Assembly: GCA_025331565.1 (NCBI GenBank)
Contig: JAFREQ010000184.1
Span: 1-64,000, forward strand
Length of the DNA: 64,000 nt
Origin: Holacanthus passer
Taxonomy: Eukaryota > Chordata > Actinopteri > Pomacanthidae
Direction: 5' to 3'
In this document: in pieces, positions 47,641 through 60,659 of the stretch
Layout: each line of letters starts with the position of its first letter
Numbering within the stretch: the first letter of the stretch is position 1
Position numbers and translations under genes: made by a program
Notes under the pieces: model-generated
Seen by the model: the letters and a program-made list of their open reading frames with translations, nothing else
Told to the model about the DNA's origin: nothing
The model's database searches: none

Positions 47641-50495
47641 AGCAGCCTGAGAGTCCGATAATGTAATAGATCCTGCAAAGCTTTATGTCAAAGTCATCAC
47701 AATCAAACACATATAATAGTCCATTTGTCTTAATTTAAGTGTGCCGCCCCCAGCATGTGATATACTTCCTGTCCTTATGGCCACAAATATAGTTTGAGAG
47801 AAAACAGCCAAGCAAAAAAAAAAATAATATCAGTATTTTGAGAGTGACATTTCCTCTCGAGGCTGCTGTTCCCAGAAAGTCATTTTCCACATGCGATAAA
47901 GCATATCCATCAGCCCCACTGGACCTCATCAACACAAATCAGCTAGAACCAACATAAAACACTATTAACAGGATAATGAGGTTGAAAGCTGAACACGCAG
48001 CATCTTAAGTTGGCTGCGTAAATTGGTATTCGGCCTTATACCTCAGAGACGATGGAGCATCTGTTGAGACTTGTTGAACGCAGAGCTCACTTGCTGCGGT
48101 TCTGTAGAAACTGGCTTTTTGCACCCGACTGCAGGATTTAATTTCTTTATCTCGACCCACCTTTGCGATTCGAGGCGATAAGTTCATTGTCAGTCTGTCA
48201 ATCTTCCCTTGTAAAGGTTTTATGTTCGGTCAGATAATCTGTAAATCAAGTGTCTCGGCGCTCGAGTCTCGGCGGTTGCAGGGGAACCTTTGTGTAAGAC
48301 TGTAAACAAACAGAGGAGGGGATCGATACAGCGGCGGCTTGCAGACACATCATATAGCACCAGCCTCTCAAACCCTTCTCTTTAAGCACCTTGCCACTTC
48401 TTTTCCCCTCTTCTTGTCTCACCTTCACTCGAACGCTGACCTTAAACGTGTCTACAAGCATCTTCAACACTTAAACCAGTAGCAGGAGTCTCTGATGAGC
48501 TTGTAAATTCTCTCTTATTGATCCGGCTCTGGAGGGTCTGTTCGGGTGCTTCTCTGTAATTTCATTTTCCTTTTGTTACGTCCATCAGCAAAGCAATGAG
48601 TCAGACCTCCATAATATTGTGAGTACAATATCCTGAGGATGAGGGCTTCCATCAAACACACCATAAATATAAAAAAGGTAATAATACTTGAGTGACAGGC
48701 AGCTCAAAATAATCCCTTGGAAACCTGGAAATATTCAAATCACCACCAACATTATCATTCTGACTGATCACCTTTCTCCCATCATGCACCTCTGTCCATA
48801 TGGCAGCACTTTCTATGGACACACACACACAAAAAAAGCCCCAATCTAGCAGACACTTAGCGATGTGAATTGCATGCGTATTACGTTATTCACATGAAGT
48901 GTTTCTCTCCAAAAAACGAGGCAACCGCCAATTGAAAAAAGTGCCACTTCAGCTCGTGATGGATTGGGACAAAAATTGAGATAAGTGATGTTCCATTCTC
49001 TACACAAATGGGTAATTTCAGCACTTAGTTGATAAAATTAGATCACTTTTAAGTACACCGTCCTCTCTGCTTTGAGGATAATGAATCATGATTTGGGGTG
49101 CCATTTCCCAAAAATGAGCTGGAATGCTAGTGTAGTGTTTTGCTTAAAGGGTTTGTTTAACAAATTCCAAAAAAAAAAAAAAAAAAAAATCTCACGTCCC
49201 CTCAGAGGTATGTAGCCATTCAGTTTTCAGACAGTTTACCTTGGTACTTATTTCTAAGAAAAAGCTATTGAGAACTCTTGACGGCGAGGTCTGTGAACCG
49301 AGGCATTATTCTAAAAACACACATTGCTTTTGAGTTTTTTACTGCCTTGACATGAACAACATTTGATTTGTCTCTGTTGTATTAAGGTGGCAGCACAAGT
49401 TTCAGAGGCATTCATCTCAAAAACACTGATACATAAAACCAAAAAAGGGTAGATGAGAAAATATGTTACTGCAGGCTGCAATATAGGGATGGGCCATATG
49501 TTGGTGTTGTTGCTGTTGGCCATCTGAGGACTGTACTGCTGGCTACTGCTGGCCACAAGTCACTGACCATCTTGCTGTAAGCCACTAATGGCCACATTAC
49601 TGCTAGAATACCTGGAAATGAAAGGCAGTGGTTTCACGGCAAGAAGCTCCCACCACTAAAAGACATTCACCTTTTTCTTTACAAACACAAACTACACGAC
49701 ACAGACACTCACCTAGAGTTAATTATGTACAGATGAAATGAAATAGGTGCACATACAGTTCATGCAGCACAAATCTGCCACAACCCTATTTGACGCCGCC
49801 TGACACCTCAGCACCCTGTTCTCGGCGGATGACTGATAGCGGCTTGGCTCTGCAGCATTAAAAAGCCATATGCTCACCAGAGGGACCATTGCACTGCGAG
49901 CATCAATTAGCACCAACACACATCTGTGCTCAGAGACATGCAAAACCTAATCAACAGAATTTCCAGTGGAAAACCTCTCGAGTCGAGCTCTGATATAAGG
50001 CAGCTAATTAACTCGCGCCCTCCTGAACAGACACATGCATGTCCACACGCACACACACATCATTCACATTAACTAATTTACCTAGGAAAACACCTGGAGG
50101 GCGCTGATGGAGACAGAGGATCAGCACCAGTCCAAACATATGTACAGTGATGCTGGCCAATGGCAGAGCTCCTCCACTGTGCTTCACCCTGCTGCAGAGC
50201 CTCTATCGGGGGGCGAGGAGTTATCGGGAACACCATCTCGGCTCTGGCAGACGGGCAGAGCGTGGAACAGGCTGAACACATCCCATTATATAGCAGGGCG
50301 CAGACAACTGCACCTGTCTAGATAACACAGCTGATGCTGGAGGGGGGAGAACGCACATGATGCAGAGGCGGAGACGATGCGGGCAGACACGCTCGCAGGT
50401 TTTTTATCTTACATGCTCACGTGCAGATGTCCTCCACTGTCTCTCCAGGTAAAAAAGTCTTCATTTCTAGGCCTATGTGCACACACAGGTGCCCC

Positions 50496-50500
<5 letters not shown>
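47641..50500. other. non-coding DNA
   Basis: No gene recognised. There is an A21 run at about 49169-49189, and an impure repetitive stretch of ctgctggc/ggccac words at 49490-49620. Confidence 0.45.

Positions 50501-50530
<30 letters not shown>
50498..50530 (+). repeat. (TC)n(AC)n compound microsatellite
   Basis: Seven or so TC units followed by about ten AC units. Confidence 0.95.
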
Positions 50531-50639
50531 CTGCTTAGTGTCTTTGCTCTGAGCTCCTGTTAGTTGCTCTGTTGAACCTGAGAGCTGAGTGGATGCCAGA
50601 TGAAGGGTCCTGTGGTAATTACCTTGTCTCCTAGCCTGT

Positions 50640-50699
<60 letters not shown>
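50640..50699 (+). repeat. (CA)30 microsatellite
   Basis: Uninterrupted CA dinucleotides, with short degenerate cacaca words continuing to about 50725. Confidence 0.97.
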
Positions 50700-50702
<3 letters not shown>

Positions 50703-50831
50703 TGCACACACACATACACACAGACCTCTGTGCACACATCCCTGCCACTGCTGATGGCAGCATGGGCTGAGGACATGCAGCTTCAGCACTCCTTCCGGTA
50801 AATAACACTCCACCTACTGAGGGGCACTGAA

Positions 50832-50840
50832 AACACACAC

Positions 50841-50877
<37 letters not shown>
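50832..50877 (+). repeat. (AC)n microsatellite
   Basis: About 22 AC units with one interruption (acaac) near the left end. Confidence 0.95.
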
Positions 50878-50880
<3 letters not shown>

Positions 50881-50899
50881 TAGAATGCAGTGTCTCCAG

Positions 50900-52285
50900 A
50901 ACTGCACTGTCTTATATACTGTGCCCAGGTATGACCATTAGCAGTGCAAACAAAGGAAAGAGTTAACATTATTATCTGTATATGTGGATGTTCACTTGCA
51001 TAAAAATGGGCTCGACTAATTTTCCTGCATTGCCAATTAAAACTGAAACCATACAAAACACACAAATACTGTGCCCCATATGCAAGAATAACTATATTCT
51101 CTATACGCTATACACTCTAATGCACAACAGACTATGATAAATATGGCAATGCTGGCGTGTTCACTGTTCCTGCTAATAAATGAGATGCAATGACTCATAC
51201 ACAGACTCAGGATTTGACTGCATTCTATCAAATATGAATCCTTGTCAAACCCGTTATGGTTCAGTTTTCAGCATTTAAGCAAGCACCAAAAGTTACAAAT
51301 AACTAAAACTGAAAAGATTCACTGTAATCAGCTTTTGTTGTCTGATACAGCAGAGCGGTTTCAGCGGCAGCCTAATTAATGTTGACAACCTGCAGACGCA
51401 CAGAGGAAACAGCTGTGGACGACTTCCTTTCACATCTGATGTTTAAGCGACTTGTTGATTCTGAATTTTTTACGTTGATGAGATTAAAATATGGATATAA
51501 AATTCATGAAACTGTAATGTAGTTTCTGGGACATTAGTGAATCTAGTATATGATTTACTGTGATTATAGTGATTTTAGTGTTGTATCACATCTTTTAATA
51601 CTCTTGACAGACTTGTTCGATGAGTGTGAATCTAAACGTCCTCCAGCTTCTGACAGGCATAAATTGCAGCTGAAAGGTGGATAATTAGATTTTCATTATA
51701 AAGACAGACTTTTCTTTTCACTTTTGAATAAAATCCTTTTTTTTTCTCTCCTGGTCTGAATCTAATTCCTGTTACTTGTTCACAATGTACTATTCACAAA
51801 TCCTTGCAACCAATTTCGGTGACTATACAATAAATCCTGCAGGTATTAAATGCAGCAAGTATTTACATTGAAATGGTAAATTTGCATGAGATTTATTGTA
51901 ACAGTCCAGATGAATGGCGACCAGTGGATGTCAAGCGAAGCAGATAAATATTAATGGACACGCTCCTCTCTCCATACACACAGTAGCTCACACGCACAAA
52001 CTTCTCTATCCTGTAGAAATCACAGCAGGAGCTTCGGCCGCTCTGATGTGTGTCTGTGGATGGCGTGATAACCCGCGGTCTGGCTGCCCACAGCTGCCTC
52101 GGGGCCCTCGGAGGTGAGGCCGACTATCTCCAGCCAGCATGAGCTCCGGTCAGAGGCCATGCTGCTCAGTATGCCCTCTGTAAATAAATGATTCCACCTG
52201 TCAGACCCGCTAAGCTTCAGCTTCACAGAGGTGAGACACGGGAGAAAGCATGTCTTTGAGTCAATTTTTCTGTTTATGTGCCATG

Positions 52286-52331
<46 letters not shown>

Positions 52332-55300
52332 AGGAAAGTGAGGATACCTTAAGCGGAGTTTGGCTTCGACCTAAACCCCGACAGAAATACACACTCTAGT
52401 TTTCATTGTTCTGTCAGCCTGTCAGATACGGTTTGCCTTAAAAAACACACACATAACCTATACACACACACACACACAAACAGAGCACACCGCAATTCTC
52501 TGAACTTCTCACCTCTGGCAAACACATCAGAATTGGCTGGAGGAGTATTCAAAGAAGTGGTATTAACTGTAAACTGTGCTTTTGTTTGTGTCTGAGGAGC
52601 CCCGGGGAAACGCTATGAGATCAGAGAGATTGTGGATGCATGTAATCTGTGTGTGTGTGTGTGAGTCGAGGAGGGAGGAGGGAAAATGCTAGAGCGTGGG
52701 CGAGACGCAGGCGAAGTGTGTATGTTTATTTATGTGCATGAGCGATTGTGTGGCCGTGACGCCGCGATGCACCCTGCAACTGCATCATGGGAAACGGATG
52801 TAAAGGTAGAACCATATGTGCCTCTTTAAAGAAGAGTAAACGATGCAGCAGGAAGATGAATATTTAAAGTCGTCCGCAGAGGACTGGACGGGGTTAACTG
52901 GGCTACTGGCTAACTAACCTCCAGCTCAATGTCTGGATCTGTGAGTCGCTACGTTAATGAGCTTTTCAAACATTTTCACCTGCAGGCTGAGCTTCAACAG
53001 AGGAGCTGCTGTTACATCCAGGAAGGAAGAGAAAGGAAGAATGAAGAGGTGGAAAAGCAAGATGAAGGAAAGATGTGTGATGGAGTAATGGGGCAACGCT
53101 AAACCTCATAAGTATAATTTTTAGTGTCCCATAGCGCAGAATGACCATAATATATCTGCAGTGGGTTTAATAGGGTTGTTGATCAATACCAGTGACTCAC
53201 CGATTATCCTGCCAAGTGCTGAGGCTTCAAGTTTGCAACCTTGTAAATAAAACACCCATTAGATGACTTAACACCCCTTTAAAGTATTTCTCTAATTAGG
53301 ATTAAGGAGACATGCAGTGAAGAGGTTTAAAGTTAGCCTTTGGGGAAGTGGATGTAGTCGGTGTGGCTCCTCACAGGCATACTAAAAGACTGCACAGATG
53401 TTATCAAGGGGTGAATCTTATATTTCATCCCAATCACCTCACCCCAATAATTCAACATTATATATGGATGGCAAACATAATAAAATATGAATGAATTCGA
53501 ACACATGCAATGTTATAACTTGACTAAATTGAAATCTGGTGTCTCCAAAAATTGCACCATTAAATATTAAAACACACATCGCCAAACAGCAGCGCACCGT
53601 TAAAACGAGGCTATAATAAAGTAATTTCATTCATTTTTGTTTTTTGCGCACGGTGTGAAAATCTGCATTGTGAAGTTTGCTCTGTCTGCTCTACTAAGTT
53701 GAAGGACAGCACTGATTGGGTTAACCTGCTTTTTGAATATAAGCATAAGGATGACAGCCTTGAAGAGGGTGCAGGTTTTTATTATAGTCTTAAAAACATG
53801 TTTGTCATCCTGCTTTAATTTTCTTGTATTTTGCAAAGCAATTAAGTTACTCTGATGAAGATGAGGGTATAACTGAAGCTCTGTGTGATTGGTGTTGGGC
53901 AGATAAATAACTAAAATGATCTACGGCACATTAATCAGGTTTGAAGTGATGATGCCTAACTATTTGTTTTTCTTGCAATAAATCTCACGAGGGACGAATG
54001 AAGTAATATATGAATCTGTGATGAGAAAAAAAAGTGCCCTAACAGAAATGTGTGTCTTCACATTGGAGCGTGTCAGCGATGACAGGAAGTGATCCAGTAG
54101 CGGTCTCACTGCCTGTGACGGCTGTCAGATGGGAGATCCATCTGTGTGATTAGCTGCTGGACTGGCTTACTGTCCTCTGGGACGGATCAATCTGAGCTGG
54201 ACGCTGAGATGACTGCTCTCCCTAAATTTCTTTTCCAATACGTCACCGGGCAAACAAAGGCCATGCAGAAAATATTGTTAGAAAAAGCACAGATCGCATT
54301 TAATTAGATATTATTATGATGCACATTTTTACAACAAATAAAAAAAGCATCCTTCATTGACAGAATACAAAATACAGAAAATCATGCACAAGCCTTCTCT
54401 CTTCATTCTACTCTTTTTTCCCTTTCTTTCCCCTGACACCTTCCTCTCATCTCAGCCTGTCCTTGGCCAACTACAAAATGGCCTCCATCAAAGCAGGATC
54501 ATTCGGCGGCTTGTAGAAGTCACTTGGGTTTAGTCGGTTGATGGGGATTCACTGGAGGGGCGCCGTGACCGATGAAACCAAAGCCACTTCTCGCAGCCTC
54601 TCTGATTAGGCCGTCCCTCTCTTTTTGTCGGCTATTCAGCGCAGTTAATGTCTAATCATTTGTGATCAATAGGAGGAGTGCGGCCCGCGCTGTCGGAGAG
54701 ATAACTCGCTCTGATTTGACTAGAAATCCCAGAATGAGATATTTCACAACTCATTTCTCCGTTTCTTTATCTGCTGTGACTTCATTCCTCACGCTGCAGG
54801 ACGTCTGAGCCACCTCTGTCAGCTGCTGATCCTGCAGCAGCGACCGTCGTGACCCAGAGTCAAGTCAACCAGGAGTCACATCATCGTAAGAGCCGAGAAG
54901 GTATTGTAATCCTCTATCTGCAGTCCTGAGATACTGGACTTCAGAACTTCCATATCTTAACTCCACACAAGAAAAAATACTCTTACATGAAAACTGCACA
55001 TGGACACAGTCAGTCTAATTGAGGCACGTGTATCATTTGGTGGAAGTATGCTGGGCCCAATCATACAGAATCATGTAAATGACCTACACTAATAGCTTCA
55101 AGAAATTATTTAAAAAACAATCTTAAACCGATCATTTGAAATGTCCAAATATTTCACTTCATAGTTAAAAACCTATGTAGCCAGTTGAAAAAAGAGACTT
55201 GCTTTTTGTTGGTAGAGCTCAAAGGAACCAAGAAGAAACATTTTTGCAGTGTGTTTTTCTAGATGGGACCAAAGCCAATTTTGGTGAACACATTCAGTCC

Positions 55301-56440
55301 AACAAAGAGAAACTGCAGTCACAGTCTGCAGCCATTTCTTTGAGCTTCCTTTCAAACCATTCTGTTTCCCAGCGTCCCCGAGTTCTACATCTGTGTCGCT
55401 GTCGGGTCAGTGTACTTTTCTCTGTGCCACCTTTATCTTGCTCCGATAAACCGAGTCGAAGATGAGGGAGGCAGGAGTCACACTGGGCACAAAGAGAGAG
55501 GACAAAGAGTTTCCTCGCTGCATTGACGATCACACGTCCATTTAAATGAAGCTTTAATCTTTTCAATGCTTTTTTTTTTTCTGCACGAGGAAAACAGTTA
55601 CCTTGACAACAAACTCTGCACCCACTTCACACTGTGAAGAAAACTAGTTTAACGTGCGGGGGAAAAAAAGTGTCAGTTAAGTTGAATGTGTCACCTTTTC
55701 ACTCATTCTGAAGTGTAGCTTTACGTCGGACCGCAACACTTCCCTCCCTCTCCGACAAACTCTCCACCTCGCAACACAAACACAGTTGTTCGCTGACCCC
55801 CCGTCTCTTGCCACAAATTCATTTTTCTGTCTCTGTCCTTGAAAGGAGGACGTCTGAGAGCTGTCACGGATCAGAATTTCTCGGTTGCGTAACGGCAGCC
55901 GCGAATGCCGAACTCGGCGGGTCCGACCTCAACGAGGCACTTTGTCTGATTGCTTTCTCTGCTCAGTTTTTGATGGAATAAACAGGCCGAAAAAAAAGAA
56001 GAAAAGCAAAAAACGTAAGCGAGACAGACAAGGCTGTGTTTTGTCCGTCTCACCGTGCTTGAAAATGTAAGAACTTTCCAAAAACACTTCTTGTGAATCA
56101 ATAAAGTCAATAAAGTAAAAGCAGCAACAGGTAAAAAGGTGGACTCTCAATGATTACATAATAAAAACAGGTCGATTTTTCTTTTGGGGCTGAATGATAT
56201 TAAAGGGCTACGCTGGTGGTTTTGCACAATCTGTCTGATAAATCCTTTGTGTCTACAACCGACATTGACAACTACATACTGGCTTACTGAAAACCACTTT
56301 CCAATTCATGCAAGTAGCGCTGCGCCTTTCAAATGTGTTTTTCCTATTTTCTAAGTTCATTTTCATATGCTACCAAAATCAATACAAACATATGCACTGG
56401 TTTTCATAGGTTACTTAATTTTAAAGTTTATAGGGTGAAG
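50900..56440. other. non-coding DNA
   Basis: No exon recognised. It contains a (TG)18 run (52294-52329) and short CA runs around 52440-52490. Parts of 54540-54760 and 56180-56330 look either conserved or repetitive, and one genome cannot distinguish these. Confidence 0.45.
52294..52329 (+). repeat. (TG)18 microsatellite
   Basis: TG dinucleotides preceded by tatatata. Confidence 0.95.
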
Positions 56441-56450
56441 CCTTCTTGGT

Positions 56451-56492
56451 GGTGCATTCACATGCTGGAACAAAGGTGCGTTCACATGCTGG
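56451..56492 (+). repeat. 24-bp tandem duplication
   Basis: ggtgcattcacatgctgg at 56451-56468 recurs as ggtgcgttcacatgctgg at 56475-56492, one mismatch in 18. Confidence 0.85.
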
Positions 56493-57049
56493 GATGTTTG
56501 GACAAATAATTATCAGATGCAAATGTTGAAAAAAGTCATAGTAAGTCGTATTGAACAGTTTATGAAAAGTGTTTTGCTGATTTCAGAGCAGAAGTTTAAG
56601 CCACACAATATGGAAGGCACCACTAATCTACGTCCAACTCAGATTTCACGTCATTCATTTCATTGTATGATAAAGGCTGGAAGACCCGTTAGTAAGTTAG
56701 TTAATAATTGATGATTTTGTGCCAAAATGTCAAACGTTGAATATCTTGATGAGGAGCTCGGACAATGAGGACAATGTCACTTTCCACAATATCAGCTTGA
56801 GCCAGAGTAGAATCATAATTACTGTGAGTTATAAATGAAGGTTAGGAGGCAGAGAACTTTAAGATAGTTGAACATTTCATTTTGGAAATTCAGCAAGATA
56901 TAACATGCAAAACATCTACTTTGGTCCTTGAAACTGCAAGAACCTCTTTTTTAGTGTGTGCTCAAAAATATAATAAGATAAATACAGGGTTAATGTACAC
57001 AGATTATGCAGACATATGTCTATACACATAACACAAATTAAATCATCTG

Positions 57050-57370
57050 TCACAGTCATAAAAAACTCCCATGAAATATTTAAGATCTAATAATCTTCCT
57101 CTATCTAATTGTGCCTCTTAATTACGTCTTTTTTGAGCGCTGCACTCCAACCATAAAGACAACAGCGACTAACGCTTCACACTGCGGGGCTTCATTTGTT
57201 ACCATTCAATAACCCGGCCTGGATTGTAGCTTTCATTAAATCACTAATTAAAACAACCCATAGTCAATGTTAAGAGTTTACAGATCATCTTTCCATCAGT
57301 TTAATTAGGCTAATTGCTATTTGCTACAGTGCTCATTGTGATTTCATTTAATGAAGTGCGGAATGAATAG
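57050..57370. other. candidate conserved non-coding element
   Basis: Dense homeodomain-type sites (TTAATTAC, CTAATTAAAA, TTTAATTAGGCTAATTG, CATTTAATG) in repeat-free sequence without coding potential. It lies inside the presumed b3galt1 5' intron. This is the strongest regulatory-looking block in the window by texture. Confidence 0.4.
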
Positions 57371-57714
57371 ACGAACCGGCGGTGAGAATCATAAAGGTTG
57401 TGAATCTGTGCTCTATATTCAAGCTTGATGGGTTCTTGATCAAAAGGGGGAGCAGAATGTGACTGCCATTTTAATTCACTTCCAAATGACAGTTATGGTG
57501 AGAAAGACAATGACACTATGTCTTCTACACATGATCAGATGAGACTGAAAGGAAAACACAGAACGAGAATTCTGATTATGTCAAAGCAATAGTTGAACAT
57601 TTTGGGACATAAGCTTATTTGCATTCTTGCATGCATTTGACTTGGACTGTACTTCCTCCTCTAGATCAATTTTCTCATAGCGTAATTTACATTCACATTA
57701 CAGTTCAGACTGCA

Positions 57715-57960
57715 GTGGTTGATGGCTTCAAATACTGTTTCCAGTTGGTTGATTGAGGGGTCAATAGGTCGCCCTGCTATTCACTCTATACACAAAAAAA
57801 TCTTTATGCTGATGACACCATCTTCTATGCCTTTGAATCTAAACTGTAGACGAGGCCATCTCCACATTACACTGTCAGGTTTTGACACTGTTTGCTTTGT
57901 TCCTGCTCCTATTAATCTCAAATCTTGGTTCAAGAATGATGAATGCTCAGGAATTTGGTG
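57715..57960 (+). mobile_element. non-LTR reverse-transcriptase fossil with YADD box
   Basis: The frame through 57802-57849 reads LYADDTIFYAFESKL then stops. The YADD box is at 57805-57816. Upstream, GSI-then-LLFTLYT wording corresponds to the usual QGSILGPLLF block. It belongs to a CR1/L2/Rex-type LINE (the exact clade is unclear) and is broken by stops and frameshifts. Confidence 0.65.
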
Positions 57961-58379
57961 AGATAGCAGATTGTCCTTCGAGGCTCAAGCTGATCAAACA
58001 CACAACTCAAAAACAAAAAAACTAGCTCAAACAGCTCCATTTGCGACTCAGCCAACAGATTTGCTAAATTACAAGCTTCTATTTGTGAAGATGTGCACCA
58101 CTGATATTTTGAATAATATTTGTATTGTGAGGTTGTATTTATGTACTTACTTCTCAGGTCTCTATTGATCTCAGTGAGACTTCTTGAATGAATACTAACT
58201 GTTGAACGTCGGTCTTGTGTTACATGAACACAAAGTCCTGGGAATTTCGGATGAGTCTCATCCTATTATCTGATTCATGCAAACAGTCACAACATAACAT
58301 CTGTCATTCAACTTAAGAGAACATAAAACTAAATGTAAATAAATGTGCCTGCAAAGTGGAACCTCTAGCAGCGGAAGGT

Positions 58380-58700
58380 GGCTTTAAGCACTTCATCGTA
58401 TCACATGATTCACGAGAGCGGCCGTGTCGGAGGAGGAGGCCAACTGTATGTTCGACTGTCAGCTTTTACAGCTGGAGGAGTTAAGGACCTGCTATCTGTT
58501 CAAAGCTGACGTGGCTGCGATGCATTTGTATCACGTCCCTCTTGTTGTTTTAGTGCCCGCGAAGAGTTTATGGCCCATACATCAGCTGTATCAGGTGATG
58601 CATCTGAGAGAGCTGCTCGGAGTTATCCATCTTCCCGGTGTCAGGCCAGAGAGGTTACGCTTCCAATTACATAACACTTGAACTGAGAGAGCGAACGAGA
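58380..58700. other. unassigned non-coding block
   Basis: An 85-codon open frame (58424-58681) has balanced composition but no recognised domain, and no convincing acceptor/donor pair. I favour a conserved non-coding block or chance over a gene. Confidence 0.25.
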
Positions 58701-59224
58701 CACAGAGAGAAAGACAAGCAGATTCTGCTGTTTTGTTAATTATTCACAAACCTCTAATTTTAGGGAATCATGTTATCCCTGTGTGCTACAGGAGTAAAAA
58801 CCGCAGAGAGGAAATCACATGGCTCGTTCTTTTGAATCTGATGAGCAAGTGAGCAACAGACACTCGATATCTCCGAGCGCTTGTAATCCAATAACTTCTT
58901 GTACGGACGGGATCAGCTCTCACAAGGGAGGCTGCGGGTGTAAATCTACCAGGCTGCGATCGCTTAACTACACCCAAACAACAACACACACACACATAAC
59001 ACACACGCATCCATGGCTGAGGCAGGATGAGGATTTCTTTGAATTCAAAATAACCACACAGACAGTTAATGTGATTAAAAGCATGGATGACTTATTGTTT
59101 CACTGCACAGAAGATACTTCTTCAGCCTGTTGGTTTATTATAAATTAACTTTTTATTCCCTATTAGGAGAGCTGAGGATTTTTTTTGTAGACTGTGTGTG
59201 TGCCCAGAATTTATTCACAGCTCA

Positions 59225-59370
59225 TTCTTGCCACAAAACATGATTTCATTTGCTCAGACTGGATAATAAAAAATGCCTTTTTAAATGAGGATTACTGCAT
59301 TATAAATTTAATTATATTCAACTTAATTGCATTATGGACAGTCAGAATAAATGTACCTTTTCAATTCAAA
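59225..59370. other. AT-rich candidate regulatory block
   Basis: Repeat-free, with TTTAATTATA, TTAATTGCATTATG and GGATTACTG homeodomain-like words. No coding signal. Confidence 0.25.
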
Positions 59371-59985
59371 ATGTAGCCTTGGACTTTCCATTAAAGCCTG
59401 TTAACGCTATTCTGCTGACAATATTTGCTTTAGAAACACTTGACATGACATTATATTTCATCCCTGACCTTCATCATCAATAATTATCTCACATTTTACA
59501 ACAGCATACAATATGTGCTGGAAGGTGTTTTGGACTAATGGCATAAAATAAACAGCAAGCAGGGACAAAAGAAACTGTCCTTGTCCTGGAGAGTAAAAAT
59601 GAGCCATTAATGTGAAGTAATGAGACGAGTTAGTGAGAATGAAAACTTAGTACAGTTCTTAGTAGGGTTTTAATACATGAGAACTTTATGGGTCATTCTC
59701 CTTGATTTTTCAATAAGCTCTTGAAATTTGTTAAAGATTGGAAATTTTTTTCTGAGCATTCATCGACAGGTCTGTATTTCAATCACGTTGGCCTCTTCAA
59801 CAGAGTAAGCAGATATGAGTTTCGCTTCAATTCGCGGCTTCTGTCAGGTCAGATGGTGCAGGCCAGGACAACAGGACAAGATGTAGGCTGCGATTAACAC
59901 TTTGGATATCCACCACCAGCTCTCAGCTCTGTCATCTTGCCTCCTCTCTCTCTCCCTCTTGGCTTTCAGATTTAAGATAGGATGA

Positions 59986-60034
59986 AACTTTAATGATACC
60001 CATGTGGAAAATTGGGTCGATGGAGCCGCAAACG
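59986..60034 (+). repeat. dispersed repeat fragment, copy 2
   Basis: Partner of 13063-13118. Contains aactttaatgatacccatg then attgggtcgatggagcc. Confidence 0.5.
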
Positions 60035-60223
60035 GTAACAAGACACAGCGAGGGAACAGAGAACGCAGGAGTGAAAGCAGGTCTTATAAACATGTGCCAA
60101 CATTATGTTAAACATTGGTACTTGGAAGTAGTGGATATGAGTGAAGCGTGGAAGGAATTAATTATTGAGAAGTACTTCGAATGTATTGAAGTGAAAATAA
60201 GCTGAAAAATACTACTTTACTGG

Positions 60224-60652
60224 TTAAAGACTAAAAATAAACAGCTCTTGAAATAAAGTCTGTGTCACGGCCGCAGCCAAGATGCTCCTGGATTCAGATT
60301 CCCATTCCTGATTGGTGTTTTGATGATGCTTCCTGGAGCGCCACCTGGTCTGGCGCTCCCATTTGGGAATTGAGATGCTAGAAATGCTGCCTGGCCCTTT
60401 TCCCATGCACAAGCTAGACAGATAGGTTGCACAAACACAGGTGGATTTATGTTGCTTCCCCTTCCCCCAGCGAGCTGGGTTGTAACAGTCCGTGTTGGTT
60501 GAAGTATTCATGAGTTGACGAGGCGTTAGCGCCTCAGGCAGCATGTTCCATTGACTGCGAACGCCTTTATTTTTCATCAAAGTGGCATCACCAGGGGTTG
60601 GACTGCAGGTTTGATTTAAAAAAAAAAAAAGTTTGGCTGCTGTCTTGGACAT
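60224..60652 (-). other. unassigned 142-codon minus-strand ORF
   Basis: Among the longest open frames outside the two genes. I recognise no domain. It starts MSKTAAKLFFFL, and the FFF comes from a poly(A) run, which argues against a real start. It contains a perfect 9-bp inverted repeat at 60335-60359. It could be a fragment of an unrecognised transposable element. Confidence 0.2.
60335..60359. repeat. 9-bp perfect inverted repeat
   Basis: GGAGCGCCA and TGGCGCTCC flank a 7-base loop (cctggtc). The left arm plus loop also resembles a CTCF half (AGCGCCACCTGGT). Confidence 0.8.
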
Positions 60653-60659
60653 TTTGGAA

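Noticed and set aside
50417..50907. Val/Cys-repeat ORFs of 115-119 codons on the minus strand
   Set aside because: Products of long CA microsatellites read as VCVC repeats.
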